Shown piece by piece: positions 1 through 13,988 of a DNA stretch of 64,000 nucleotides. A model generated the notes under the pieces. That model was not told where the DNA came from. It did no database searches and was given only the letters and a program-made list of their open reading frames with translations. Made by a program: the position numbers and the translations under genes. This DNA comes from Piscinibacter sp. GTDB taxonomy: Bacteria > Pseudomonadota > Gammaproteobacteria > Burkholderiales > Burkholderiaceae_C. Within the stretch, counting starts at the first letter, position 1. Every line of letters begins with the position of its first letter. The stretch spans positions 18,023 through 82,022 of the forward strand of contig JAGOAS010000003.1 in NCBI GenBank assembly GCA_017983795.1, written 5' to 3'.

Positions 1-98
1 CCGATGGGCTTGAGCGCGGGGTTGGGCGTGATGCCGCGCGTCAGCTCGCGCAGGCGTTCGAACGGGTAGGGGTGGAGGCGGGTGAGCAGCGGGTTCAT
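1..98 (-). CDS. dapC: Succinyldiaminopimelate transaminase, N-terminal fragment
   Basis: Only the first 32 codons are in the window; the gene runs off the left edge. The product begins MNPLLTRLHPYPFERLREL and continues into a GITPNPALKPI stretch, which I recognise as the N-terminus of proteobacterial DapC. This is the PLP enzyme that transaminates N-succinyl-2-amino-6-oxopimelate in lysine and meso-diaminopimelate synthesis. The PLP lysine is outside the window, so the assignment rests on the N-terminus alone. The ATG at 98 is used because the nearby ATG at 103 hits a stop after two codons. The 243 bp upstream hold two unusual hairpins, described separately. Confidence 0.8.
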   Translation of the reverse strand, partial: MNPLLTRLHPYPFERLRELTRGITPNPALKPI

Positions 99-116
99 CG
101 CATCTTCCAGGGAGCG

Positions 117-189
117 CGGCGAGGGCGTGGCCCGCCGGTCTGCGCGCCGCCCGATATCGGTGCTCGACCGGCGGGCCACGCCCTCGCCG
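117..189. repeat. Hairpin element, copy 1 (24-bp perfect arms, 25-nt loop)
   Basis: Positions 117-140 and 166-189 are perfect inverted repeats of 24 bp, separated by a 25-nt loop (141-165) with the core GCCCGATATCGGTGCTC. The outer pair fails at 116/190. The loop is nearly identical to that of copy 2 (241-303, opposite orientation), whereas the arms are unrelated. The element lies in the leader side of dapC and downstream of queF. It could terminate queF transcription or shape the dapC leader, but no T-run follows on either strand. Confidence 0.85.
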
Positions 190-240
190 AGGCACCAGCG
201 AGGCCGGCGAAGAACGCGCTGCACCATTGGTGGGCCGGCG

Positions 241-303
241 TCGGCCGGGCAGGCCGGGCGAGCACGGATATCGGGCCGCGCACAGCCCGGCCTGCCCGGT
301 CGG
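241..303. repeat. Hairpin element, copy 2 (inverted relative to copy 1)
   Basis: Positions 245-259 and 285-299 are perfect 15-bp inverted repeats; pairing extends to 241/303 with two G-T pairs, giving a 19-bp stem. The 25-nt loop (260-284), read on the minus strand, matches the copy 1 loop at 22 of 25 positions, including GCCCGATATC and GTGCTC. The stem sequence (CCGGGCAGGCCGGGC) is unlike that of copy 1. Head-to-head placement resembles paired REP/BIME elements, but here the loop rather than the stem is conserved. Confidence 0.8.
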
Positions 304-341
304 CGACGCGCTCCGACGTCACGAACTGTGGCGGCGGCATG

Positions 342-824
342 TCACAACAGCCCGCCTTCGGCCGCATGCGCAGGCAACTGCACCAGCGGCTGCGGCTTCC
401 AGCCCTTCTTGCGATGCTCGGCCACCACGTTGGTGTAGATGCCGCCGCGCACGTACCACTTGGCGGTGATGCGGACGAAGCGCGGCGCAGTGGCCTTCAC
501 GATGTCGTCGAGGATGGTGTTGGTCACCTTCTCGTGGAAGGCGCCCTCGTTGCGATAGCTCCAGAAATACATCTTCAGGCTCTTCAGCTCGACGCAGAGC
601 TCGTCCGCGATCATGTCGATGGTGAAGTGCGCGAAGTCGGGCTGGCCGGTCAGCGGGCAGTGGCAGGTGAACTCGGGCACCTGGAACTGGATGACGTAGT
701 CGCGCTCCGGCGCCGGGTTGGGGAAGACGTGCAGTTCCTTGCTCGGCGCGCTGGGCGGATTGGGCGGTATCGCTCGTTCCTTGAGCGGCGGGCGGGCAGG
801 GGACTTCTTGGCCATGGCGGACAC
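342..824 (-). CDS. queF: NADPH-dependent 7-cyano-7-deazaguanine reductase QueF, short type
   Basis: 160 residues, the length of the single-domain (Bacillus YkvM-type) QueF rather than the long E. coli type. It reduces preQ0 to preQ1 in queuosine biosynthesis in the cytoplasm. FTCHCP contains the catalytic Cys (Cys56) that forms the thioimide with the nitrile; D63 in GQPDFA is the proton donor; ELKSLKMY (79-86) is the QueF family motif, followed by the conserved SYRNEG and a Glu in AFHEKV for substrate binding. Two Met codons (824 and 815) are possible starts. It is transcribed towards dapC and divergently from smc. Confidence 0.95.
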   Translation of the reverse strand: MSAMAKKSPARPPLKERAIPPNPPSAPSKELHVFPNPAPERDYVIQFQVPEFTCHCPLTGQPDFAHFTIDMIADELCVELKSLKMYFWSYRNEGAFHEKVTNTILDDIVKATAPRFVRITAKWYVRGGIYTNVVAEHRKKGWKPQPLVQLPAHAAEGGLL

Positions 825-965
825 GACTGGAGAGGGATGCGCGAAGGCCGCGATGCTATCATCCCGCCCCGCAGAAGGCCCGCAAACGCGCGGGTTTTCT
901 CATATGAATCAAGGACTTGGCGAAAGGTCGAAACGCCTCGACGCCGGGCATCATCCCGCTCTCCC

Positions 966-3900
966 ATGCGCCTGAACTCCATCAAGCTCTCCGGCTTCAA
1001 GTCGTTCGCCGAGCCCACCAACTTCCAGCTGCCGGGGCAGCTGGTCGGCGTGGTCGGGCCCAATGGTTGCGGCAAGTCCAACATCATGGACGCGGTGCGT
1101 TGGGTGCTGGGCGAGAGCAAGGCCAGCGAGCTGCGCGGCGAGTCCATGCAGGACGTGATCTTCAACGGCTCGGGCAACCGCAAGCCGGCTTCGCGTTCCA
1201 GCGTCGAGCTCGTCTTCGACAACGCCGACGCGCGCGCCGGCGGCCAGTGGAACCAGTTCGCCGAGATCGCGGTGAAGCGCGTGCTGACGCGCGACGGCAC
1301 CTCGAGCTACTACATCAACAACCAGCCGGTGCGGCGCCGCGACGTGCAGGACGTGTTCCTCGGCACCGGCCTGGGCCCGCGCGCCTACGCCATCATCGGC
1401 CAGGGCACGATCAGCCGCATCATCGAATCCAAGCCCGAGGAACTGCGCCTGTTCCTCGAGGAAGCCGCCGGCGTCTCCAAGTACAAGGAGCGCCGCCGCG
1501 AGACCGAGAACCGCCTCAAGGACACGCGCGAGAACCTGACGCGCGTGGAAGACATCCTGCGCGAGCTGACCACCAACCTCGACAAGCTGGAGAAGCAGGC
1601 CGAGGTGGCGACGCAGTACCGCGGCCTGCAGCAAAGCGGCGAGCTCAAGCTGCACCAGCTCTGGTTCCTCAAGCACCGCGACGCGGCCAGCGAGGAGGAG
1701 CGCGTCAAGAAGGCCCATCTGGAAGCCACCAATGCGCTGGAAGCACGCATGGCCGAGCTGCGCCACGGCGAGGCCGAGCTGGAGACGATCCGCCAGGCGC
1801 ACTACGCCGCGAGCGACGAGTTGCACGGTGCGCAAGGCCTGCTCGCCGAGGCCGCGCTCGAAGTGAGCCGGCTGGAAGAGCGCATCCGCTATGTGGTCGA
1901 AGGCCGCGCGCGCGTCGAGCAGCGCCTCGTCGAGCTCAAGGCGAGCAGCGAGCAGTGGGCGCAGCGCCAGCGCGAGGCCGAAGACGAACTCGGCCAGATC
2001 GCCGAGCAGATCGCCGCCGCCGAGGAGCAGGGCGAGGTGCTGGCCGCGCAGGCCGAGGAGCACTCGGGCAACCTGCCGAACTTCGAGGACGCAGTGCGTG
2101 CCGCGCAGGGCAGGAGCAACGAGCAGCGCAACGTGGTCGCGCAGGTGCAGCAGCAGATCCAGTTGCTGGCCGCCGAGAGCCGCAACATCGACGAGCAGCG
2201 CCGCCAGTTCAATGCGCGCCGCGAGCGCCTCGCCGGTGAGAAGCAGCAGCTCGCCGCGCCCGACACCGAGCGCCTGGCCGAGCTGAAGACCAGCTTCGCC
2301 GCCGCCGAGGAATCGCAAGGCCTGGCCGATGCGCGCCTGCACGAGCTGCAGGAGCAGGTGCCGGCGCTCGACGAGGAGCGCCGCGCCAAGCAGGATCAGG
2401 TCAACGCCGAGGCCGGCAAGCTGGCCGACCTGTCGGCGCGCCTGGAAGCGCTTCGTGCACTGCAGGAGAAGGTGCAGACCGAAGGCAAGCTCAAGCCCTG
2501 GCTGGCCCGGCACGGCCTGGACGGCCTGCAGGGCCTGTGGACCAAGGTGCACATCGAGGCCGGCTGGGAGACGGCGCTGGAAGCGGCGCTGCGCGAGCGC
2601 CTCAATGCGCTGGAGGTGGGCCGCGTCGAGACGGTGCGCGCCTTCGCCGACGATGCGCCGCCGGCCAAGCTGGCCTTCTACACGCCGCCGCAGGCGGCGA
2701 TCGCCAATACGCACCAGACGCTGCCGCGCCTCTCCGAGTTGCTGCGTCTCGGTGACGCCGGGCTGAAGGCGCTGCTCAACGACTGGCTGGAAGGCGTCTA
2801 TACCGCCGCCAGCATCGACGAGGCGCTCGCCGCGCGCGGCAAGCTGACGCACGGCGAAGTGATCATGACCCGCGAGGGCCACCAGATCAGCCAGTTCGCC
2901 GTGGCCTTCTACGCGCCCGATTCCGAGCAGGCCGGCATGCTGGCGCGCGCGCAGGAGATCGAGAACCTGGAGCGCCAGCTGCGCGCCCAGGCCTTGATCG
3001 CCGACGAAGCTCGCAGCGCCCTGGTGCGAAGCGAAGCGGCCTACACCGAGGCCTCGCAGCGCCTGGCCACGGTGCGCCGCGATGCCGCCGAGGCGCAGAC
3101 GCGTGCCCACCAGCTGCAGGTGGAACTGCTGCGCCTGTCGCAGCTGGCCGAGCAGACCAGCACGCGCCGCGCCCAGCTCGACGAGGAACTCGCCGAGCTC
3201 GACGCCCAGCTCGAAGACCTGAACGAGCGCCGCGCCACCGGCGAGGCGAAGTTCGAGGAACTCGACATGCAGCTCGCCACCACGCAGGAGCGCCATGCCG
3301 AGCTCGACGAAGGCGTGATCACGGCCGAGCGCAAGCTGGCCGAGGCCAGAGAACAGCTGCGTGCGCTGGAGCGCCAGAGCCAGGAGGCGCAGTTTCACGC
3401 GCGTTCGCTGGCGGCGCGGCGCGGCGAACTGCAGCGCGGCATCGAGACGGCGCTGCAGCAGGTGGCGGGCAACGAAGCCTCGCTGCAGCAGCTCGGCGAA
3501 GAGCTCGAGAAGCTCACCGACGCCGCCGCGCAGGCCGGCCTGCAGACCGCGCTGGCCCTGAAGCTGGAGCGTGAGGCCGCGCTGGGCGCCAAGCGCAGCG
3601 AGTACGACGACCTGACGCTGCGCATGCGCCGCTCGGAAGAGCAGCGCCTCTCGCACGAGCAGAGCCTGGAGCCGCTGCGCGAGCGCATCACCAAGCTGCA
3701 GCTGGAAGAGCAGGCCGCGCAGCTGGGCGGCGCGCAGTATCTGGAGCAGCTCAGCGCGGCGCAGGTCGATCTGGAAGCGCTGGCGAAGAATATCGAGGAG
3801 GGCGGCGTCAAGCTCTACGGACTGCAGGGCGAGATCGACCGCATCAACCGCGAGATCAATGCGCTGGGCGCGGTCAACCTCGCGGCGCTGGACGAGCTCA

Positions 3901-4481
3901 CCGCGGCGCGCGAGCGCAAGACCTTCCTCGATGCGCAGAACGCCGACCTGACGGACGCGATCACCACGCTGGAAGACGCCATCCACAAGATCGACCTCGA
4001 GACGCGCGACCTGCTGGGCAGCACCTTCAACCAGGTCAACGAACACTTCGGCCGCATGTTCCCCAGCCTGTTCGGCGGCGGCCAGGCCAAGCTGGTGATG
4101 ACCGGCGACGAGATCCTCGATGCCGGCGTGCAGGTGATGGCCCAGCCGCCCGGCAAGAAGAACAGCACCATCCACCTGCTCTCGGGCGGCGAGAAGGCGC
4201 TCACCGCGATCGCGCTGGTGTTCGCCATCTTCCAGCTCAACCCGGCGCCGTTCTGCCTGCTCGACGAGGTCGACGCGCCGCTGGACGACGCCAACACCGA
4301 GCGCTACGCGAAGCTGGTGAAGGAGATGGCCGCGGGCACGCAGTTCCTCTTCATCAGCCACAACAAGATCGCGATGGAGATGGCCGAGCAGCTGATCGGC
4401 GTGACCATGCAGGAGCAGGGCGTCTCGCGCATCGTCGCGGTCGACATGGAAGCCGCGGTTTCGATGGCCGAAGCGGCCTGA
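966..4481 (+). CDS. smc: Chromosome segregation protein SMC
   Basis: 1171 residues, normal for bacterial SMC, the ATPase of the SMC-ScpAB condensin that loads near origins and compacts chromosomes. The N-terminal head has Walker A GPNGCGKSN (31-39). Two long Glu/Ala/Gln/Arg-rich coiled coils flank a hinge at roughly 510-650. The C-terminal head has the ABC signature LLSGGEKAL (about 1068), Walker B CLLDEVDAPLDD (about 1096) and the SHNK switch. The reading frame stays open far upstream (from about 72) and would add a low-complexity extension; the ATG at 966 gives the family N-terminus MRLNSIKLSGFKSF. No clear Shine-Dalgarno is seen. It is followed after 10 bp by zipA. Confidence 0.97.
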   Translation: MRLNSIKLSGFKSFAEPTNFQLPGQLVGVVGPNGCGKSNIMDAVRWVLGESKASELRGESMQDVIFNGSGNRKPASRSSVELVFDNADARAGGQWNQFAEIAVKRVLTRDGTSSYYINNQPVRRRDVQDVFLGTGLGPRAYAIIGQGTISRIIESKPEELRLFLEEAAGVSKYKERRRETENRLKDTRENLTRVEDILRELTTNLDKLEKQAEVATQYRGLQQSGELKLHQLWFLKHRDAASEEERVKKAHLEATNALEARMAELRHGEAELETIRQAHYAASDELHGAQGLLAEAALEVSRLEERIRYVVEGRARVEQRLVELKASSEQWAQRQREAEDELGQIAEQIAAAEEQGEVLAAQAEEHSGNLPNFEDAVRAAQGRSNEQRNVVAQVQQQIQLLAAESRNIDEQRRQFNARRERLAGEKQQLAAPDTERLAELKTSFAAAEESQGLADARLHELQEQVPALDEERRAKQDQVNAEAGKLADLSARLEALRALQEKVQTEGKLKPWLARHGLDGLQGLWTKVHIEAGWETALEAALRERLNALEVGRVETVRAFADDAPPAKLAFYTPPQAAIANTHQTLPRLSELLRLGDAGLKALLNDWLEGVYTAASIDEALAARGKLTHGEVIMTREGHQISQFAVAFYAPDSEQAGMLARAQEIENLERQLRAQALIADEARSALVRSEAAYTEASQRLATVRRDAAEAQTRAHQLQVELLRLSQLAEQTSTRRAQLDEELAELDAQLEDLNERRATGEAKFEELDMQLATTQERHAELDEGVITAERKLAEAREQLRALERQSQEAQFHARSLAARRGELQRGIETALQQVAGNEASLQQLGEELEKLTDAAAQAGLQTALALKLEREAALGAKRSEYDDLTLRMRRSEEQRLSHEQSLEPLRERITKLQLEEQAAQLGGAQYLEQLSAAQVDLEALAKNIEEGGVKLYGLQGEIDRINREINALGAVNLAALDELTAARERKTFLDAQNADLTDAITTLEDAIHKIDLETRDLLGSTFNQVNEHFGRMFPSLFGGGQAKLVMTGDEILDAGVQVMAQPPGKKNSTIHLLSGGEKALTAIALVFAIFQLNPAPFCLLDEVDAPLDDANTERYAKLVKEMAAGTQFLFISHNKIAMEMAEQLIGVTMQEQGVSRIVAVDMEAAVSMAEAA

Positions 4482-4491
4482 GGACGAACGC

Positions 4492-8383
<3,892 letters not shown>

Positions 8384-8402
8384 GCGTCGAGAACGCTCGG
8401 GT

Positions 8403-8867
8403 TCAGTCCTCGCCCAGCGGGGGCAGGCCCAGGCTGATGCGCGCGAAGGCTGCGATCACCGGCCGCTCGGCGGCGTGGAAGACCACCGAGCCGGTGCTGC
8501 GCGTGCGCACCACCAGGCGCGGCGCGATCAGCCAGGTCAGGCCGGGGATGAGGATCAGCTTGGTCTGCGTGACCTCGGCCAGCACCACGCGCTTGTCGCT
8601 CCACCAGGTCTGGTGCAGATGCGTGGCCGTCACGCGCGTGCGGCTGATCAGGATCCACCAGAAGCAGAACGCGGCCAGCACCGCCAGCAGGCCGAGGAAC
8701 AGCAGCGCGGAGCGCGAGCCGCCGGGCGCGGTGGCCAGCGTGTCGGCGGCGCGCCAGCCGGTGGCGGCCAGGCCGGCGATCAGCGCCGCGGCGGTGCCCT
8801 TGATCAGCGGCGTGAAGGCGGCGCCTTCCACCGCCGGCTCGGCGCCGGCCGGCGGCGCGAGGCTCAT
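8403..8867 (-). CDS. Unrecognised membrane protein, two transmembrane segments
   Basis: 154 residues that I do not recognise. After a Pro/Ala-rich start, two hydrophobic segments are visible: about 23-42 (LIKGTAAALIAGLAATGW) and 54-75 (ALLFLGLLAVLAAFCFWWIL). A C-terminal ~75-residue soluble part rich in beta-prone residues (TRVTATHLHQTWWSDKRVV) looks like the small PH-like domains that follow two helices in some bacterial membrane proteins. It lies 70 bp downstream of dctM on the same strand, so it may be the last gene of the TRAP operon. The ATG at 8867 is preceded by a G-tract region rather than a clean ribosome-binding site. Confidence 0.7.
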   Translation of the reverse strand: MSLAPPAGAEPAVEGAAFTPLIKGTAAALIAGLAATGWRAADTLATAPGGSRSALLFLGLLAVLAAFCFWWILISRTRVTATHLHQTWWSDKRVVLAEVTQTKLILIPGLTWLIAPRLVVRTRSTGSVVFHAAERPVIAAFARISLGLPPLGED

Positions 8868-8893
8868 GGTGCCCCCCAGGGCCTGCGGCCCGG

Positions 8894-8906
8894 CCCCCCA
8901 AGGGGG
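8894..8906. repeat. G/C-tract hairpin in the dctM-downstream spacer
   Basis: CCCCC (8895-8899), AA, GGGGG (8902-8906) form a tight dyad flanked by GC in the 70-bp spacer. A second run of Cs follows at 8871-8878. Such CCCCCAAGGGGG-type dyads are common in Burkholderiales spacers. There is no T-run, so a terminator role is uncertain. Confidence 0.4.
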
Positions 8907-8937
8907 CGCGAGCGCCTTCGGAACGGCCGTGCGGCGC

Positions 8938-10436
<1,499 letters not shown>

Positions 10437-10440
<4 letters not shown>

Positions 10441-10976
10441 TGCAGCGGCCTCTCGTAGTGGATGTCGAGGTCGTACTTGTGCATCAGCCAGCCGATGCGC
10501 TTGATCACCTCGGCCACGCCCTGCAGCGTCATCAGCGCGAAGCCCAGCGGCAGCGTCAGCATCGCAGGCCAGCGGATCAGGCCGCCGGCCTGGCTGGACA
10601 TCTCGCCCGACTCGTACCACTTGATGAACAGCGGCGTCGACAGGTAGACCATCAGCAGCATCACCGGCAGCAGGAAGAACAGCAGGCCGAAGAGGTCGAT
10701 CAGCACCTGCGTCTTGCCGTTGTAGCGGCCGTAGAGCACGTCGACGCGCACGTGCTCGTTCAGGCGCAGCACCTGCGCCGCGCCGAGCATCACGCAGGCG
10801 GCGAACATGTACCACTGCACCTCGAGCATGGCGTTGGAGCTGATGTCCAGCGCGTAGCGCACCACGGCGTTGCCGGCGCTGATGAAGCACGACAGGAATA
10901 CCGCCCACTTGGCGAACGAACCGAACCGGTCGGTCAGCCAGTCGACGGCCCGCGCGAAGGCGAACAGGGCATTCAT
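10437..10976 (-). CDS. dctQ: TRAP transporter small permease subunit, DctQ type
   Basis: 179 residues with four hydrophobic helices (about 22-42, 52-68, 91-112, 135-155), as expected for DctQ, which forms the membrane complex with DctM. The conserved middle LNEHVRVDVLYGR matches the family pattern of an N-EHVRVD motif after helix 2. It starts with ATG at 10976 after GAGGATAG and overlaps dctM by 4 bp. No DctP periplasmic binding protein is adjacent; the genes upstream are a response regulator and sensor kinase on the same strand. Confidence 0.92.
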
Positions 10977-11068
10977 GGGGGTCTATCCTCGAGGGGAGCC
11001 TTTGGAAGCGCTGCGAACTGTGACCGCAAAGCCCGCCCCGCGCCAGGGGAGCTTTCCGCTACGTGGTT

Positions 11069-11698
11069 CTACGCAGCCGGGTCGCTGCAGCGCTCGACGG
11101 CGTACTTGATCAGCTCGGCCTGGCCGCCCAGGTTGAGCTTGCGGCGGATGTTCTGGCGGTGCGTCTCGACGGTGCGCACGCTCATGCCCAGCTCCTCGGC
11201 GATCTGCCGGCTCGCCAGCCCGCGCGCCAGGCCGCGCAGGATCTCGCTCTCGCGCTGCGACAGCAGCGGGCGCGCGCCGTCGGCGCGGGCGGCGCGGCCG
11301 GCCAGCCCGGTGCCGAGGAAGCTGCGCCCGGCGGCGACGGCCAGGATGGCGTCGACGATCTCCTCGGCCGGCGCCTCCTTCAGCACGTAGCCCATCGCGC
11401 CGGCGGCGAGCGCGCGGTGCACGTGCTCGGGGTTGTCGTACATGCTGAGCATCAGCACGCGCAGCTCGGGGTACTGCGCGCGCAGCCGGCCGGTGAGCTC
11501 GATGCCGCTGACCTGCTTCATGCCGACGTCCATCAGCACCAGGTCGGGGCGCAGCATGCTCACGCGTGCGAAGGCCTGCTCGGCGTCGCCGGCCTCGCCG
11601 ACGACCTCGAGGCCGGGCGTCTGCGCGAGCCGCGCGCGCAGCCCTTCGCGCACCAGCGGGTGGTCGTCGACCAGCAGGATACGGGTCGAGGCCGTCAT
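11069..11698 (-). CDS. NarL/FixJ-type response regulator
   Basis: 209 residues: receiver domain (about 5-122) with acidic pair DD (11-12), phospho-acceptor Asp57 in LVLMDVGM and conserved Lys in VLKEAP, then a LuxR-type helix-turn-helix (about 145-205, LSQRESEILRGLARG). It should bind DNA when phosphorylated by the kinase encoded just upstream. The ATG overlaps the kinase stop by one base (TGATG), so the two are translationally coupled. With dctQM downstream on the same strand, the natural inference is control of TRAP expression. Confidence 0.95.
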   Translation of the reverse strand: MTASTRILLVDDHPLVREGLRARLAQTPGLEVVGEAGDAEQAFARVSMLRPDLVLMDVGMKQVSGIELTGRLRAQYPELRVLMLSMYDNPEHVHRALAAGAMGYVLKEAPAEEIVDAILAVAAGRSFLGTGLAGRAARADGARPLLSQRESEILRGLARGLASRQIAEELGMSVRTVETHRQNIRRKLNLGGQAELIKYAVERCSDPAA

Positions 11699-13083
11699 CA
11701 GGCCGCCTCCTGCACCGGCTCGCGCAGCCGCTCGATGGCGCGCTGCGGCAACTCGGCCAGCACCGCGGTGCGGCCGGGTTGCGAGGCGATCGTGAAGCTG
11801 CCGCCGATCGACTCGACGCGCTCGCGCATGTTGCGCATGCCGATGCCGCGGCGCGGGTCGACGCGGATGGCCGGCACGTCGAAGCCGATGCCGTCGTCGA
11901 CGATGCGCAGGCGCAGGCCGCCGGCATGGAAGATGAGCCGGATCTGCACCCGCGAGGCGCGCGCGTGCTTCTCGATGTTGGTCAGCGATTCCTGCACGAC
12001 GCGGAACAGCACGGTGTTGACCTCGTCGGGCAGGGTCGGCGCCTCGCCCCACAGCTGCAGCGCGACGCGCGCGCGGCCGTGCTGGTCGAACTCGGCGGCC
12101 AGGTCGTCGAGCGCGGCCGGCAGGCCCAGCGTGTCGAGCTCGGCCGGGCGCAGCCGGTGCGAGATGCGCCGCACCTGGTGCAGCGCGTCGCCGAGGCGCT
12201 GCACGGCGCGCTGCAGCGCCGCCGGCGCGGCCTCGCGGCCCAGCTGGGTGAGGGCGGATTCGAGCAGCAGCTTGATCGACACCAGCGTCTGGCTCGTGCT
12301 GTCGTGCAGCTCGCGCGAGAGGTGGGCGCGCTCGTCCTCCTGCGACTTCACCACCTGGCGCGCGAGGTTGCGCAGCTTGGCATCGGCCACGCGCGCATCG
12401 CCCAGGTTGAGCACCAGGCCGCAGCCGCCGATCAGCACGATGCCCAGCACCGCGATGGCGGCGATCCACAGCATGGTGGTGGTGACGTTCTCGTCGACCT
12501 GGGCGTCCAGCCGCGCCAGCGTGGCCTGGATGTCGTCGAGGTAGACGCCGGTGCCGATCATCATGTTCCAGCGCGGCAGCGAGATGGCATAGGCCAGCTT
12601 GGGCTTGAGCGTGCGCGCCGAGGGCTTTTCCCAGAGATAGCGCACGTAGCCGCCGCCTTCGTGGGCACGCGCGATCAGCTCGCGGATCACGTGCACGCCC
12701 TGCGGATCCTGCAGGTCCCACAGGTCCTGGCCCTGCAGCTCGGGCTGGCGCGGGTGCAGCAGGTTGCGGCCGCTGGCGTCGAAGACGAAGAAGTAGTCGT
12801 CGATGCCGCTGGCCATGGCGGTGAGCAGCTGCAGCGCCTCGGCGCGGATCTCGTCGTCGTCGCGGCGCGTGTCGTACAGCGGCGCGAGCGCGCTGCGCGC
12901 CTGGTTCACGCGGTTGAGCAGCTCCACCTCCTTGGCGGCCATGATGGCGTTCTCCACCACCTGGCGCTCGCGGCGCGAGAGATCCTGCTGCTGCTGGCGC
13001 ATCGCCAGGGCGATCAGCCCGAGCGACAGCAGCAGCGGCAGGATGGCCAGCAGCAGGAAGCGGGCGCGCGTGCGGACGATCAT
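11698..13083 (-). CDS. Sensor histidine kinase with periplasmic single-Cache domain (HisKA_3 type)
   Basis: 461 residues. TM1 (about 8-27), a periplasmic region of ~175 residues with Cache hallmarks (DDYFFVFDASGRNLLHP; RWNMMIGTGVYLDDI), TM2 (about 204-226), then a NarX/DesK-like HisKA_3 dimerisation domain with phospho-acceptor His260 in LSRELHDSTSQ and a HATPase domain (N box VVQESLTNIEKHA, G box DDGIGFD). Cache kinases next to TRAP genes usually sense the transported organic acid; here that is inference from position. It is followed directly by its response regulator. Confidence 0.95.
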   Translation of the reverse strand: MIVRTRARFLLLAILPLLLSLGLIALAMRQQQQDLSRRERQVVENAIMAAKEVELLNRVNQARSALAPLYDTRRDDDEIRAEALQLLTAMASGIDDYFFVFDASGRNLLHPRQPELQGQDLWDLQDPQGVHVIRELIARAHEGGGYVRYLWEKPSARTLKPKLAYAISLPRWNMMIGTGVYLDDIQATLARLDAQVDENVTTTMLWIAAIAVLGIVLIGGCGLVLNLGDARVADAKLRNLARQVVKSQEDERAHLSRELHDSTSQTLVSIKLLLESALTQLGREAAPAALQRAVQRLGDALHQVRRISHRLRPAELDTLGLPAALDDLAAEFDQHGRARVALQLWGEAPTLPDEVNTVLFRVVQESLTNIEKHARASRVQIRLIFHAGGLRLRIVDDGIGFDVPAIRVDPRRGIGMRNMRERVESIGGSFTIASQPGRTAVLAELPQRAIERLREPVQEAA

Positions 13084-13111
13084 CGCCGAGCGCGCCTCCG
13101 CAGCCTGCGCG

Positions 13112-13465
13112 TCAGCGCGCGATGGCGGCCTGGTAGAGCTTGCCGGAGCGCGTGCCGCTGCGGCAGAAGGCGACCAGCGGCCGCGGCAGGCTCTCGAGCA
13201 GCTCGGCCATGCGCGCGATCTGCTCGGGCGACTGGTAGGCGGGCTGCACCGGCAGCCAGGCGTAGGCGAGGCCGGCGGCCTCGGCGGCGGCGCGCATCTG
13301 CTCGCTGGTTGGCTGCTGCGGGCCTTCCTCGAAGTCGGGGCGGTTGTTCACCACGCTCTTGAAGCCGAGCGCGGCCAGGTCGGCCATCGCATGCGGCTCG
13401 AGCTGCGGGGCGACGCAGACGTCGGCGGCGATGCTGCGCAGGAGTTGTCGGGTCGGAACCATCAT
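13112..13465 (-). CDS. DUF442/TIGR01244-type phosphatase-like (beta-lactamase-hydrolase-like) protein
   Basis: 117 residues with the Cys-loop CRSGTRSG (Cx5R) near residue 100, the signature of the dual-specificity-phosphatase fold. The N-terminal half (LGFKSVVNNRPDFEE) matches the DUF442 family, which occurs alone or fused to a beta-lactamase-fold domain (Blh) in sulfide and biofilm-related contexts. The reaction of the stand-alone form is not established. Two adjacent ATGs (13465, 13462) can start it. It lies between yqeY and the sensor kinase on the same strand with small spacers. Confidence 0.85.
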   Translation of the reverse strand: MMVPTRQLLRSIAADVCVAPQLEPHAMADLAALGFKSVVNNRPDFEEGPQQPTSEQMRAAAEAAGLAYAWLPVQPAYQSPEQIARMAELLESLPRPLVAFCRSGTRSGKLYQAAIAR

Positions 13466-13479
13466 GTGTCTGCCTCTGC

Positions 13480-13926
13480 TCAGCGCGCCAGCGCCTGTTT
13501 GACGGCCGCGGAAACCAGGCCCATGTCGGCGTTGCCGGCGAACTTCGCCTTGGCGGCGCCCATCACCTTGCCCATGTCGCCCGGGCCGCTGGCGCCGAGC
13601 TCGGCCACCAGGGCGGCCACTTGCGCGCCGATCTCCTCGGCCGAGAGCCGCGCCGGCAGGTAGCCCTTGAGCACCTTCAGCTCGGCGCTCTCCTTGTCGA
13701 CCAGGTCGGTGCGGCCGGCGGCGGAAAACTGCGAGATCGAATCCTTGCGCTGCTTGATCAGCTTGTCGACGATGCCGACGATGGCCGCGTCGTCGAGCGT
13801 GATGCGCTCGTCGACTTCCTTCTGCTTCATCGCCGCCATCAGGCCGCGGATGGTCAGCAGCCGGTCGGCTTCCTTGGCGCGCATGGCGGCCTTCATGTCT
13901 TCGGTGATGCGGTCTTTCAGGCTCAT
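13480..13926 (-). CDS. yqeY: GatB/YqeY domain protein
   Basis: 148 residues, the usual YqeY size. It begins SLKDRITEDMKAAMRAKE and carries the conserved LIKQRKDSISQF and the C-terminal GDMGKVMGAAKAKFAG, the tRNA-binding tail domain also found in GatB. The function of the free protein is not settled. It lies 62 bp after rpsU on the same strand with a hairpin between them; rpsU-yqeY is a conserved pair in proteobacteria, usually leading to dnaG and rpoD, which do not follow here. Confidence 0.93.
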   Translation of the reverse strand: MSLKDRITEDMKAAMRAKEADRLLTIRGLMAAMKQKEVDERITLDDAAIVGIVDKLIKQRKDSISQFSAAGRTDLVDKESAELKVLKGYLPARLSAEEIGAQVAALVAELGASGPGDMGKVMGAAKAKFAGNADMGLVSAAVKQALAR

Positions 13927-13945
13927 GGCGACTCCAGAAGCGACA

Positions 13946-13968
13946 AAGCCCGCAGAGGCTGCGGGCTT
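13946..13968 (-). terminator. Hairpin between rpsU and yqeY
   Basis: AAGCCCGCA (13946-13954) pairs with TGCGGGCTT (13960-13968) around a 5-nt loop; on the minus strand the stem is followed by TTTGTC. It sits just after the rpsU stop and 20 nt before the yqeY start, so it probably acts as a partial terminator or mRNA processing site that lets rpsU be expressed above yqeY. Confidence 0.65.
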
Positions 13969-13988
13969 CGGTGATGCGGCCGAAAAGC

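Noticed and set aside
72..965. A 5' extension of the smc reading frame
   Set aside because: It would run through the hairpin repeats and antisense to queF; the SMC family N-terminus begins exactly at the ATG at 966.
8894..8906. G/C-tract dyad as a firm terminator of dctM
   Set aside because: There is no T-run on either strand, and the following gene is on the same strand; kept only as a repeat.
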